From positions 1,736,001 through 1,800,000 of the forward strand of contig NZ_UGIB01000001.1 in the NCBI RefSeq assembly GCF_900451005.1: DNA of 64,000 bases. Direction: 5' to 3'. The notes under the pieces were generated by a model. The model was given only the letters and a program-made list of their open reading frames with translations. It had not been told where the DNA came from and did no database searches. The position numbers and the translations under genes are program-made. The DNA comes from Helicobacter fennelliae. GTDB lineage: Bacteria > Campylobacterota > Campylobacteria > Campylobacterales > Helicobacteraceae. This document shows, one piece after another, positions 16,073 through 25,276 of this stretch (its first letter is position 1; each line of letters begins with the position of its first letter).

Positions 16073-16924
16073 TTAATTTACATGATGCGGGGCAGAATCT
16101 TTGGATTCTTTCTCATAAAATTCCAAAGCCGCTGAAAGAGGCAAAATCAACTCTCCCATACGAATCATTGGCTTGCCTTTATCAAAAAGCACACTTTGGA
16201 TCTCACCTCTTCCTACGCGAGTTGTGAGATATTGATTTGTCGCTGGGTCAAGATTATATTCTGCCATGACAGAATACGATCCACTTGGCATTTGCTCTCC
16301 ACGCTCATCTTTTCCGTCCCACGAAAAATCCAAATATCCTGATTGATTTGCCTTATCTTTGAGCGAGAGTGTCCTAATGAGCTGCTTATCAGAATCAAAA
16401 ATCTGCACCACAGCATTGCCCTTGCTTACATCAATAGGTCTGTCAAAATACAGCGCAAAAGTCGCTCTGCCCTCGCCTGCATAATTAATCCCGCTCACAT
16501 CAGTTTCAGCGATTTTGCCTACCATAGAGATACTTTGAAAAGCCGAAGATTGCGACATTTGCTCTGTGGCTTGTGTGCTAAAATCAATCCCTTCTGTGAG
16601 CTTATCCATAGTCTCTTTGAGATTGGTTTGAAAGTTTTTGAATTCCTCATTGCTTTCTTGCATCACCTTCATAGAATCTACCATTTCTTTCATCGCTTTT
16701 TTGTTTTCTTCTTGCATTTCAACTTGCGTGAGCTGAGCTGTTTGCGTGATGATTTTGTCTGTTTCCATTGGTGCGGTTGGATCTTGGTTTTTTAACTGCT
16801 CCAAAAAAAGCTTCATAAACGCATCTTTATCCATTCCATTGGCTATTTTTGGTGCGGCTTCTTTTTGTTTTTTGGCTTCTGCTGCCTTATCCGCTCCGGT
16901 AACTTTCGCTAAATCAAGTGCCAT
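16073..16924 (-). CDS. flgD: Flagellar hook assembly protein FlgD (hook cap)
   Basis: 283 residues. The N-terminal FlgD segment DAFMKLFLEQLKNQDPTAPM is diagnostic, followed by TAQLTQVEMQEENKKAM, a helical linker, and a C-terminal Ig/tudor-like cap domain with GKPMIRMGELILPLS. It forms the cap that guides polymerisation of hook subunits. Its translation start is preceded by four tandem copies of an AAGGA-bearing octamer (16931-16962). Confidence 0.92.
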   Translation of the reverse strand: MALDLAKVTGADKAAEAKKQKEAAPKIANGMDKDAFMKLFLEQLKNQDPTAPMETDKIITQTAQLTQVEMQEENKKAMKEMVDSMKVMQESNEEFKNFQTNLKETMDKLTEGIDFSTQATEQMSQSSAFQSISMVGKIAETDVSGINYAGEGRATFALYFDRPIDVSKGNAVVQIFDSDKQLIRTLSLKDKANQSGYLDFSWDGKDERGEQMPSGSYSVMAEYNLDPATNQYLTTRVGRGEIQSVLFDKGKPMIRMGELILPLSAALEFYEKESKDSAPHHVN

Positions 16925-16930
16925 TTTTTA

Positions 16931-16962
16931 TCCTTTTATCCTTTTATCCTTTTATCCTTTTA
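16931..16962 (-). repeat. Four tandem TAAAAGGA octamers forming repeated ribosome-binding sites of flgD
   Basis: On the minus strand TAAAAGGA is repeated four times, ending six bases before the flgD ATG, so four potential Shine-Dalgarno cores (AAGGA) lie in series. Only the nearest has standard spacing. Confidence 0.88.
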
Positions 16963-16998
16963 TGCGTATTATGCGTATTATGCGTATTATGCGTATTG
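16963..16998 (-). repeat. Tandem 9-bp repeat at the fliK stop codon
   Basis: Three exact copies and one imperfect copy of TAATACGCA (minus strand). Each exact unit carries an in-frame TAA; the fliK stop at 16987-16989 lies inside the array, so copy-number changes alter the fliK-flgD spacing but not the FliK protein. Confidence 0.88.
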
Positions 16999-19233
16999 TG
17001 GAATTGTAATTTCCATTGCACTATATGTTGGCGCATTGTGTGCCTCTTCGTATTCATTGAGTGGGTTTTGGCTTGATTCTTGGTGTTGCCCTCTGCCTTT
17101 TCCGCCACTATTTCCGCCATTTCCACCCGCATTTGATGAAAAGCTTAGATTCACTCCCTCAAATCCCGCATTAATAAGCCCTTGTCTAAGATCGACTTGA
17201 TTATTAGCAAACAAATTGAGAGCTTGCGGATTTGAGATGACATTAATATGGATATTTTTGCCTTGTTGAGTAATTGTAAGCTCGATATTGCCTATTTCTT
17301 TTGGTGAAAGCTCAAGAGAAATGCGACTCATTGGCGGTTTGAATTTTTTGACTTCTTGCTCAAATTGACTCACAAATGAATGTATCGTCTCTTTTGGATT
17401 GAGAGAAGCTCTTGAGTCGTTTTTTGCCATTGTCGCATTTGTGGTATGTGAGGCAGTGGCTTGGGGCTTTTCTTGAGATTTAGATTCTGCTTTTGCTTCG
17501 ATTTCTTTTGGCATTTTGGCTTTCTCTAAGATAAATTCATTTTCAAGATTCTGCGCTAATTCTGATTGTGAGGATTGCGCTGCTTGCTCTTTGGGTGCTT
17601 GGGGCGTTTGAGAAGCAGGCGATGCAGAATCTATGCTTGACTCTTTTGGAGTTTGGCTATTTTGCTGTGTTGCTTTAAGCGGAATCTTTTGTGATTTTTT
17701 ATCTTTTTGCCTTTTGTTTGGATCTTTATCTTGCTGTTGGGGCATTGCTTTTGTGGCATAAAGTGCTTGAGTGAGCGATTCTGAAGCAAGAGTTGCGCCA
17801 AGTGGCTTTGCTTGCTGTGAAGCGATTTTTAGGGTGGGCTGCGAGGCAGAATCTAGATTCTGGGCAGATTCTAGATCTTTTTGGATTTGCTCAAGATCAA
17901 GCGATTTGCCGGCTAAAAGATCTTTTTGGATTTGCTCAAATACCCTATCTTGCTTATTGTTTTTGAGTTGAGAATCCACGATATTTTTTGGTAACTCCCT
18001 TCCTCTATGGATAATCGCAATGCGCTCGCTTTTTCCCTCAATGGCGTATTCTATTTTGTTTTGGTTGTTTGTTTTGCGACGATTTGCAGCAAGCTTGGCA
18101 TTCATACCCTCAAGCATATAAAATAACGGGCGCAAAGTCTGCTCATCTTGCTTGTCAAAAAAATGCTTCACATCACTTTGCTCACCTTGCGGTGTCCTTG
18201 CTAAGTGATTTGCTCGATTTTGAATGGAGTTTTTGAACTCATCATCGCCCGCTTCTTTGTCAAATTTTATATTGCTTGGATTGAGATTTAAATCATTAGC
18301 TTTTTTGGCGACATCATTGAGTGTATAACTTTGTGGATTTGATGTATCAAGCGGTGTTTTGAGACTTGCAGTAGTTTTTGCTTGTGATGGAGTGGAATGA
18401 TTTGCCAAATTATTGGCAAGATTTGCGGTGCTACCCAAAGTGTGAGGCTCGCTAGATTCTGCAAATGCTTGAGATGCCTGATGAGAATCTTTAGCAGAAG
18501 CCACATTAAGTGGATTGAGTGGCGAGGCAATGGCATTTGCAGAATCTAGCGCGTTTGGTTGCAAGCTTTGAGAATCTTTTGCGTGGCTTTTGTCATCAAC
18601 ATTTGATTCTTTTGAATTTAATGCTTGAGGTTGGGTAGTTTTGCCTTGTGCGATTGCAAGCGATGAGGGTTTGGGCTGTACTTTTGCCATTTCATTGAGA
18701 TCTCGTTTTTGAGAATCTTGTTTTTGGAGAGATTTTGACAAGTCCATATCGCCTGTGCCTATATCGCCTGCACCGCTATTTAAATCCAAATCTGCGCTAC
18801 GTTGGCTTTGCTGTGGTTGGTTTTGCAATGCAATACTTGCGGCATTACTAAGTGTATTTTTTTGGTGCGTGCTATTTGGAGCTAGATTCTGCTTGGGCGC
18901 GGAATTTAGCGCAGAAGATAAGGCTTTATCTTCTAGTGTTTTGGCTGTGTGATTGGTGCTATTTGAAGAGAGTGTTTGCCCTAAATCTGTGATATTTTTA
19001 GGATTTAGTGTTTTTTGGGATTGCAATGGATTATTTTTAGATTCTGCTTTTGTTTTTGATTTGGGCAGAGCGTTTGGATTTGGTGCCTGTTTATTGTCGC
19101 TATTAAGAGAGTTTGCAAGGATTGTCTGAAAATCTGGCACATCTTTTTTGGTGTTTTGGCTAGATTTTTGAGGGGCTTGATTTGTGTTTAATGCCACCGA
19201 TGGAGTGGAAATATTTAAGGCTTGTTCTAACAC
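16987..19233 (-). CDS. fliK: Flagellar hook-length control protein FliK
   Basis: 748 residues, mostly Ser/Gln/Asn/Ala/Lys-rich low complexity as expected of the extended ruler, ending in a conserved Flg_hook domain (about 640-720): SRISLELSPKEIGNIELTI, then IHINVISNPQALNLFANN, then LRQGLINAGFEGVNLSF. FliK measures hook length and switches export specificity through FlhB, which is encoded at 62.8-63.9 kb. The start is GTG at 19233 with AAGGA upstream. A likely RpoN promoter sits just ahead, making this the first gene of the fliK-flgD-flgE operon. Confidence 0.88.
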   Translation of the reverse strand: MLEQALNISTPSVALNTNQAPQKSSQNTKKDVPDFQTILANSLNSDNKQAPNPNALPKSKTKAESKNNPLQSQKTLNPKNITDLGQTLSSNSTNHTAKTLEDKALSSALNSAPKQNLAPNSTHQKNTLSNAASIALQNQPQQSQRSADLDLNSGAGDIGTGDMDLSKSLQKQDSQKRDLNEMAKVQPKPSSLAIAQGKTTQPQALNSKESNVDDKSHAKDSQSLQPNALDSANAIASPLNPLNVASAKDSHQASQAFAESSEPHTLGSTANLANNLANHSTPSQAKTTASLKTPLDTSNPQSYTLNDVAKKANDLNLNPSNIKFDKEAGDDEFKNSIQNRANHLARTPQGEQSDVKHFFDKQDEQTLRPLFYMLEGMNAKLAANRRKTNNQNKIEYAIEGKSERIAIIHRGRELPKNIVDSQLKNNKQDRVFEQIQKDLLAGKSLDLEQIQKDLESAQNLDSASQPTLKIASQQAKPLGATLASESLTQALYATKAMPQQQDKDPNKRQKDKKSQKIPLKATQQNSQTPKESSIDSASPASQTPQAPKEQAAQSSQSELAQNLENEFILEKAKMPKEIEAKAESKSQEKPQATASHTTNATMAKNDSRASLNPKETIHSFVSQFEQEVKKFKPPMSRISLELSPKEIGNIELTITQQGKNIHINVISNPQALNLFANNQVDLRQGLINAGFEGVNLSFSSNAGGNGGNSGGKGRGQHQESSQNPLNEYEEAHNAPTYSAMEITIPQYA

Positions 19234-19267
19234 TTCTTATCCTTGATTGATAATTTTTATAAGAACA

Positions 19268-19286
19268 AAGCAAAAATAATTCCATT
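19268..19286 (-). promoter_or_regulatory. Sigma-54 (RpoN) promoter of fliK-flgD-flgE
   Basis: On the minus strand TGGAATTATTTTTGCTTT has GG and GC separated by exactly ten bases, matching the -24/-12 elements (T-T-GG-A-A ... TTGCTT) used by Helicobacter and Campylobacter for hook genes. It ends about 35 bases before the GTG of fliK. Confidence 0.72.
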
Positions 19287-19308
19287 TTTGGATTACATTC
19301 AATCACCA

Positions 19309-20889
19309 TCACATCACAACATAACAAATCCAAAGGCAAGCTGGAATATCGCGCAATTCATCGATCACTTTTTGTGGCACATCATCATCGATAAGCACCA
19401 AAGCCAACGCCTCGCCACGATTATTTCTAGCAAGTCGAAAATCTGAAATATTGATACTATGTTTGCCTAGAATCTGCCCTACATTTCCAATCACACCCGG
19501 AACATCGGTGTTTTTGAAAAGAATCATTCTGCCTTTAGGCTCAACAAGCACTTCAAACTCATCAAATTGACTCAATCGGATAATATTATCATCAAATACC
19601 GTTCCTGCGACACTCAAACTTCCCTCGTTTGTATTAAACGTGATACTGACAAGGTTTTTGTATGAATTTGATGAATCTTGCGTATTTGTGTGGATTTGTA
19701 TGCCTCTTTCTTGCGCGATAAATGGTGCATTGATATAGTTGATTTTATTATCCAAAGAAGGCTTAAGCACACCAACAATCGCAAAAATCTTAAGTAAATC
19801 TACATATTTGCTAATCTCGCCTTCTGTATGGATTTTTATCGAAGTTATCGCACTTTTATCGACTTTTGAGCAAAAATATCCAAGCTTTTGTATAAGCTCT
19901 GTATAAGGCTGCACGAAGTCAGGAGTATTTGCCTGTGTAGCCGGAAGATTAAGCGCATTTGGATACGCTATTCCTCGTGCAGCTTCCATTGCTGCTTGTG
20001 TCGCTTCTTTGGCGATTTGTTCTTGAGATTCTAGAGTATTTGCACCAATGTGAGGCGTAACATAAATATTTGGCAAATCCAAAAGCTTATTTGAAGTTCC
20101 GGGCTCTTTGTCAAAGACATCTATACCTGCCCAACGAATTTTTTTGCTCTTCAGCCCCTCATATAAATCATCTTCATTATAAAGCCCGCCTCTTGCGCAG
20201 TTGATAAGGATAACGCCATCTTTCATCTGCGCTATTTCTTTTTTGGTGATCATATTTTTTGTTTCTGTGCTTTTGGGCGTATGAATGGTAATAATATCAC
20301 AAGCAAGAATATCGCTAAAATTTTTGACATAAGTGATCCCTAGATTTGTAGCTTTTGAAGGCTGGATATAAGGATCATACGCCAAGACTTCCATTTCAAA
20401 AGCCTTGCATCTGATACCAACCCTTGAGCCGATATTTCCAAACCCAATAACACCAAGCTTTTTGCCTTTTAATTCTGTGCCATACCAATCCTCGCGCTTC
20501 CATTTGCGCTCATCTTTGAGTTGAGTATTTGCACCCGGAAAATTGCGAATAGCACTCAAAATATGTGTCATTGTAAGCTCAACTGCAGCGATTGTGTTTG
20601 CTGTTGGGACATTCATCACAACAATGCCTTGTTTAGAACACCCATCAATATCGACATTATCGACCCCAACACCCGCACGCACAACAGCCTTCAGATTCTG
20701 CACAGATTGCAAAAACTTCTGATCGACACTTGTCGAACTACGCGTAATAGCCACATCGACATCTTTGAGTCGCGCAAATAACTCATCTTTTGGCAAATCC
20801 GAAAAATCAAACATTTCAATATCGTTTTGAGAAGAAAGCATATCCAAGCCTTTTTGGTGGATATGATCGCACACAGCTATTTTATACAT
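19309..20889 (-). CDS. serA: D-3-phosphoglycerate dehydrogenase
   Basis: 526 residues, first step of serine synthesis. Long SerA architecture: substrate domain, NAD-binding Rossmann motif GVIGFGNIGSRVG (about 149-161), catalytic Arg in NCARGGLYNE, Glu in DVFDKEPG, His in VTPHIGANTLESQE, an intervening ASB-like domain (about 325-440) and a C-terminal ACT domain (DVPGVIGNVGQILGKHSINI), the usual site for serine feedback. ATG with AAGGAG. It is the last-transcribed gene of the pheS-pheT-aroA-ispH-rpsA cluster order. Confidence 0.95.
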   Translation of the reverse strand: MYKIAVCDHIHQKGLDMLSSQNDIEMFDFSDLPKDELFARLKDVDVAITRSSTSVDQKFLQSVQNLKAVVRAGVGVDNVDIDGCSKQGIVVMNVPTANTIAAVELTMTHILSAIRNFPGANTQLKDERKWKREDWYGTELKGKKLGVIGFGNIGSRVGIRCKAFEMEVLAYDPYIQPSKATNLGITYVKNFSDILACDIITIHTPKSTETKNMITKKEIAQMKDGVILINCARGGLYNEDDLYEGLKSKKIRWAGIDVFDKEPGTSNKLLDLPNIYVTPHIGANTLESQEQIAKEATQAAMEAARGIAYPNALNLPATQANTPDFVQPYTELIQKLGYFCSKVDKSAITSIKIHTEGEISKYVDLLKIFAIVGVLKPSLDNKINYINAPFIAQERGIQIHTNTQDSSNSYKNLVSITFNTNEGSLSVAGTVFDDNIIRLSQFDEFEVLVEPKGRMILFKNTDVPGVIGNVGQILGKHSINISDFRLARNNRGEALALVLIDDDVPQKVIDELRDIPACLWICYVVM

Positions 20890-20909
20890 ACATTACTCCT
20901 TTTTGTGAT

Positions 20910-21377
20910 TTATTGATAAGCAAAGTCTATATCATAATAATTAAGATTATGAATAAGGCTTTTTGATTGTGCGTATTCTTTTGGTAAATAGATGATAATA
21001 TCAACGCTATTGTGGTTTTTGCTATACGCAAAATTGATATTTTGTGATTTTAAAAATTCATTAATACACGCAAATTTATATTTATCAATCGCTGATATAA
21101 GGAGCTTTTCTGGAATATGCTTTGTATTTGGATCGATAAAATCTATCATGACATCAAATTCTTTGGATGGGTAAGTGTATGATGTATTAAAAGTTGTGAT
21201 TCTATCAAACCAATTTTTTTGCGACTCCTTAGGGCTAGAAGCAATGGGAGCTTCAATGATATGTTTGATTGTGAATTTTTGCTGGGTGAATGTTTTGTAA
21301 AAATACAAAAAAAGCCCCAAAGAGCAACCAACAAAAAATAGAGCTATAAAAGCCCATAGAATTAATTTTGTTTTCAT
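20910..21377 (-). CDS. Hypothetical membrane-anchored protein between rpsA and serA
   Basis: 155 residues: an N-terminal transmembrane helix (5-28, LILWAFIALFFVGCSLGLFLYF) and a periplasmic part of mixed alpha/beta character. The cysteine in VGCSLG is followed by more hydrophobic residues, so it is a poor lipobox and an anchor is likelier. I recall a short hypothetical gene in the same place in H. pylori. No family recognised. Confidence 0.7.
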   Translation of the reverse strand: MKTKLILWAFIALFFVGCSLGLFLYFYKTFTQQKFTIKHIIEAPIASSPKESQKNWFDRITTFNTSYTYPSKEFDVMIDFIDPNTKHIPEKLLISAIDKYKFACINEFLKSQNINFAYSKNHNSVDIIIYLPKEYAQSKSLIHNLNYYDIDFAYQ

Positions 21378-21398
21378 CTATTACTCTAAATTCAGAAT

Positions 21399-23045
21399 CT
21401 AAAATTTATCTTTGAGAATATCTCCCAATGTCATCTTGTCGTTTGAATTAAACGCTTTGATTTCATCTTTTTGTTTTTGTTTTTCAAGCTTTTTGACTGA
21501 TACTCGGACGCGGTTATTTGCTTTGTCTATATGGCTGATGACGCCTTGTATCTCATCGCCGACTTTAATTTCTTCTTTTTTGACTGGATATAAATCCTCA
21601 TTTCTGATTAGCGCGTCCATTTCATCGGTATTGATAAACACACCAAAATCTTTAATATCCACGACTTTTCCGACTACAACATCATCTATTTTGTGTGTTT
21701 TACCAAAAATTTCTGCTGGCGATTCGTTGAATGCTTTTTGGCTCAATGAAATGCGTTGATTCTGCACATCAATTTTGATAATTTTGACTTCTACTTCATC
21801 ACCGACTTTGAATTTATCTTTGCATTTTTCGTTTTTGTTCCAAAATGCATCTTCATTATGAAGCAATCCATCAACCTTACCAAATGTTACAAATGCCCCA
21901 AAATCAGTCAAAGTCGCGATTTTTCCTTTGATTATATCTCCGATTTTATGAGCTTTGGCAAATTCATCAAATGGCTTTTGCTGAAGATTTTTGAGAGAAA
22001 CCCTCAACCTGCGATTTTCTGTATCAATCTCAATCACTTCCACATCAATTTCATCACCGACTTTGAGATAATCACTAGGGTGCTTGATATCTTTATTCCA
22101 CGATATTTCTGAAATATGCAAAAAGCCCTCAATATCATTGCCAATATCCACAAAAGCACCATAAGGTTCGATATTATTGACAACAACCTTAATCGTATAG
22201 CCTTTTTTGAGCTCTTTTTGGATCTCTTTCCATGGATCCTCACAAATTGCCTTTATAGAAAATGAAAGTCGCTTTTTCTCTTCATCATAGCCCACGACTT
22301 TGAGTGCTACGCTATCACCTTCTTTGTATAGTTTGGCTGGATTGACTGGTCCTCTGTGGCTGATTTCAGTATAATGTACCAACCCTTTGATATTATCGAC
22401 TTCAACAAACATTCCAAAACTCGTAATACTTTTGACTATACCATTGTAGATTTTGTTTTCTTCAAGGAGCTTTTGGATTCCTTCGGATTGTTTTTGGTCA
22501 TTGATTTCAAAAAATCTTTTTCTTGAGATAATGATAGAATTTTCCTCTGGATGCACATCGATAATGCACGCTTTTATGTGTTTGTTTAAGCTTTTGTTAG
22601 GATCTTTGAGTGCGGCGGCAAATTTTGGCATAAAATAATCCACGCCATCAGATTCTACGACATATCCGCCTTTATTTTTGCGGATAATTTTACCCTCGAT
22701 AATAATGTCTTTGAAATCATTAGCAAGAGATTGTATTTTTTCTCGGATTTTTGCGGTTTTTATCGCTTTTTTGTAAGATACATTCGGACGCTCGCCCCTT
22801 CCGCTTGATACAAACACATCTATTTCATCACCGATTTTAAAAATAACATTGCCATTCTCATCGACAATCTCACTTAAACCCAAAAACCCCTCTAGCTTCT
22901 CGCCGACATCTACTAATGCGCCATTTTCTTGGATTGAAATTATTTTTCCGCTTTTTATTTGTCCATCATCTTCTCTTTTGACACTTTCTGCAAATAATCT
23001 AGCAAATTCATCATTATCTTCAAAATCATCTAAAACAACTCTCAT
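21399..23045 (-). CDS. rpsA: 30S ribosomal protein S1
   Basis: 548 residues with six tandem S1/OB-fold RNA-binding repeats, each recognisable by G-x-V ... D-x-G-x-x-G-x-(L/V)-H/x: KSGKIISIQENGALVDVGEKLEGFL, YNGIVKSITSFGMFVEVDNIKGLVH, YTIKVVVNNIEPYGAFVDIG and so on to VVGKVVDIKDFGVFINT. S1 binds mRNA leaders and helps ribosomes load on structured transcripts. Confidence 0.95.
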   Translation of the reverse strand: MRVVLDDFEDNDEFARLFAESVKREDDGQIKSGKIISIQENGALVDVGEKLEGFLGLSEIVDENGNVIFKIGDEIDVFVSSGRGERPNVSYKKAIKTAKIREKIQSLANDFKDIIIEGKIIRKNKGGYVVESDGVDYFMPKFAAALKDPNKSLNKHIKACIIDVHPEENSIIISRKRFFEINDQKQSEGIQKLLEENKIYNGIVKSITSFGMFVEVDNIKGLVHYTEISHRGPVNPAKLYKEGDSVALKVVGYDEEKKRLSFSIKAICEDPWKEIQKELKKGYTIKVVVNNIEPYGAFVDIGNDIEGFLHISEISWNKDIKHPSDYLKVGDEIDVEVIEIDTENRRLRVSLKNLQQKPFDEFAKAHKIGDIIKGKIATLTDFGAFVTFGKVDGLLHNEDAFWNKNEKCKDKFKVGDEVEVKIIKIDVQNQRISLSQKAFNESPAEIFGKTHKIDDVVVGKVVDIKDFGVFINTDEMDALIRNEDLYPVKKEEIKVGDEIQGVISHIDKANNRVRVSVKKLEKQKQKDEIKAFNSNDKMTLGDILKDKF

Positions 23046-23119
23046 CGAAACCCTTTATAAAAATATTGAAGCAATTTTAATCAAAATTGGCTTTAATAAG
23101 CTTTAACTTTCATTTACAA

Positions 23120-23950
23120 TTATATATTTTCAATATGCTCTTTGACTTTCTGCACAATCCAATCAGGAGTCGAAGCCCCAGCGGTAATGCCACATATTTT
23201 TTTACCATAAAACCATTCTTTTTGTATTTCTTTCTCATCTTCGACAAGGTAGCTATCTTTGCAATTTTCTTTGGCAATCATAAAAAGCTGTTTTGTGTTT
23301 GAAGAAGTTTTGCCACCGACAATCACCATAACATCTACTTCTAGGCTTAATTCTCGCGCTGATTGTTGATTATCAAAAGTTGCATTGCAAATTGTATTAA
23401 AAATACGCACTTCATGACATTTGGTAATCAAATAGCTTGCAATCTCATTAAATTTTTCAATTTGTTTGGTTGTTTGCGAGATAAGTGCGACTTTTTGGTA
23501 TATTTTTTGTTGTTTAAGCGCTTGCAAATCCGAAATCACAATCGTATTGTCTTGGTTTTTGGCATAGCTCATCACGCCTTTAATCTCAGGGTGCGTAATG
23601 TCGCCAAAAATAATGATTTGATAGCCCTCTTGACTTATTTTTTCCACGATTTGTTGTGGTTTTGTTACAAATGGACAAGTCGCATCAACGACATGAAATT
23701 GCTTGGCTTTAATCTTTTCTAAATCACCCTTAGGAATCCCATGCGTGCGGATTATAAGCGTTGAGCCTTCTTTGATTTGCGTATAATCTTCTTCTAATCC
23801 GACATTGAAATTTTGCTGAAGGCGGTTGATTTCTTGATAATTATGTATAAGCGGTCCTAATGTAAAGCTATTTTTGTTTTTTTCAGCGATTTTTATCGCG
23901 CGCTTCACACCAAAGCAGAATCCATGCTTCTTGGCAAGTCTGACTTCCAT
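23120..23950 (-). CDS. ispH: 4-hydroxy-3-methylbut-2-enyl diphosphate reductase
   Basis: 276-residue iron-sulphur enzyme that makes IPP and DMAPP at the end of the MEP isoprenoid pathway. The three cluster cysteines are in HGFCFGVKRAI, DATCPFV and NTICNATFDNQ; RTHGIP, THPEIKGV and IVGGKTSSNTKQLF are further conserved motifs. GTTTAAGGAA precedes the ATG. It lies directly after aroA in the direction of transcription. Confidence 0.95.
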   Translation of the reverse strand: MEVRLAKKHGFCFGVKRAIKIAEKNKNSFTLGPLIHNYQEINRLQQNFNVGLEEDYTQIKEGSTLIIRTHGIPKGDLEKIKAKQFHVVDATCPFVTKPQQIVEKISQEGYQIIIFGDITHPEIKGVMSYAKNQDNTIVISDLQALKQQKIYQKVALISQTTKQIEKFNEIASYLITKCHEVRIFNTICNATFDNQQSARELSLEVDVMVIVGGKTSSNTKQLFMIAKENCKDSYLVEDEKEIQKEWFYGKKICGITAGASTPDWIVQKVKEHIENI

Positions 23951-23959
23951 AAGTATTCC

Positions 23960-25267
23960 TTAAACGATATATTTAACAGATTGGATTCTACACAAAATAG
24001 CATCAAAATTTGGAAATGAAATACTAATACATGCATAATCAGAAATCTCCACAGCACTCACAAGCCCTGCTATCGCAAAACTCATAGCGATTCTATGATC
24101 TCCAAAACTCTGTATGCTTGCAGGCTTTGCAGATGTTTTTAATGTGCCACCATAAATCACATATCCATCTTCTCTCTCCTCGCATTCCACACCCAAAGCG
24201 CGCAGATTCACCAAAAGCGCGTGGATTCTATCAGTCTCTTTTACACGCAATTCTTTAGCGTTTTTGACTTCGCTTTTGCCATTTGCTACCGCCATAGCGA
24301 TCCCTAATGCCGGAAGCTCATCAATAAGCCAAGAAATATGGCTATCAATAGTAATGCCATGCAAAGGCGCGTAGGCTACATAAATATCGCCGACTTCCTC
24401 ATAAGGCGAGCTTGTTTTAGTGAAAGTTACTTTTGCGCCCATTTGTTTGAGTATTTCAAAGGCTTGGATTCTAGTTTTATTAAGCACGACATTTTTGAGC
24501 AAAATCTCACTCCCCGGCACAATAGCTGCTGCAAGCGCGAAAAAAAACGCACTCGATGGATCAGCAGGAATAGCAAAATCCACAGATTCTAGGGGTTTTG
24601 TAAGCGGTGAGATATGGATTGTGTTTTCATGCTTTTTGATCTCTGCACCCATACCGATAAGCATTTTTTCTGTGTGATCTCTGCTTGACTCGTTTTCAAT
24701 GTATGTGCTTTTGTCTTTTGCGTGTAATGCCGCTAAAATCATGGCTGATTTGACTTGCGCTGATGATATAGGGCTTTGATAATTAAATCCATCAAGCTGC
24801 GAGCCAATGATTGCCATTGGAGCAAATCCGCCTGCGCGAGAGTGGATTCTCGCACCGATACTTTGAAGTGGCTGTATGATGCGATTCATCGGTCGCGCGC
24901 AAAGATACTTATCGCCACTTAACACAAAAAACCCCTCTACCCCAGATAATAATCCCGCATAAAGTCGCATTCCTGTTCCAGCATTTCCGCAATCAAGAAT
25001 GCAATTTGGCTCTTTTATTTTTTTGGGCGGGGTGAAGCGCATTGTGTGAGAATCTATCTCTTCAACCTCAAGCCCCAAAGTTTTGGCGATTTCTAGCGTA
25101 TGAAGCGTATCTTCTGCTAAAAGATAATTTTTAATCACGCTTGGTTTATCAGTAAGCAGACTAAACATCGCACAACGATGCGAGATAGATTTATCAGCAG
25201 CAATATCATCTACTTCAAGACTAAAGCTTTGTGCGGGGCTAATACAAAGAAGTTTGCCTATAAGCAT
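23960..25267 (-). CDS. aroA: 3-phosphoshikimate 1-carboxyvinyltransferase (EPSP synthase)
   Basis: 435 residues, sixth step of the shikimate pathway. Signature motifs: ADKSISHRCAMFSLL (substrate lysine), DCGNAGTGMRLYAGLL, and RDHTEKMLIGMGAE. The C-terminal half has RVKETDRIHALLVNLRALG. It is bracketed by ispH and pheT with gaps of about nine bases, an operon-like spacing. Confidence 0.95.
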   Translation of the reverse strand: MLIGKLLCISPAQSFSLEVDDIAADKSISHRCAMFSLLTDKPSVIKNYLLAEDTLHTLEIAKTLGLEVEEIDSHTMRFTPPKKIKEPNCILDCGNAGTGMRLYAGLLSGVEGFFVLSGDKYLCARPMNRIIQPLQSIGARIHSRAGGFAPMAIIGSQLDGFNYQSPISSAQVKSAMILAALHAKDKSTYIENESSRDHTEKMLIGMGAEIKKHENTIHISPLTKPLESVDFAIPADPSSAFFFALAAAIVPGSEILLKNVVLNKTRIQAFEILKQMGAKVTFTKTSSPYEEVGDIYVAYAPLHGITIDSHISWLIDELPALGIAMAVANGKSEVKNAKELRVKETDRIHALLVNLRALGVECEEREDGYVIYGGTLKTSAKPASIQSFGDHRIAMSFAIAGLVSAVEISDYACISISFPNFDAILCRIQSVKYIV

Positions 25268-25276
25268 GGGAGACCT

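Noticed and set aside
20910-21377. Lipoprotein call for the 155-residue protein (VGC)
   Set aside because: The residues after the cysteine remain hydrophobic for a further ten positions, which fits a membrane anchor better than a lipobox.
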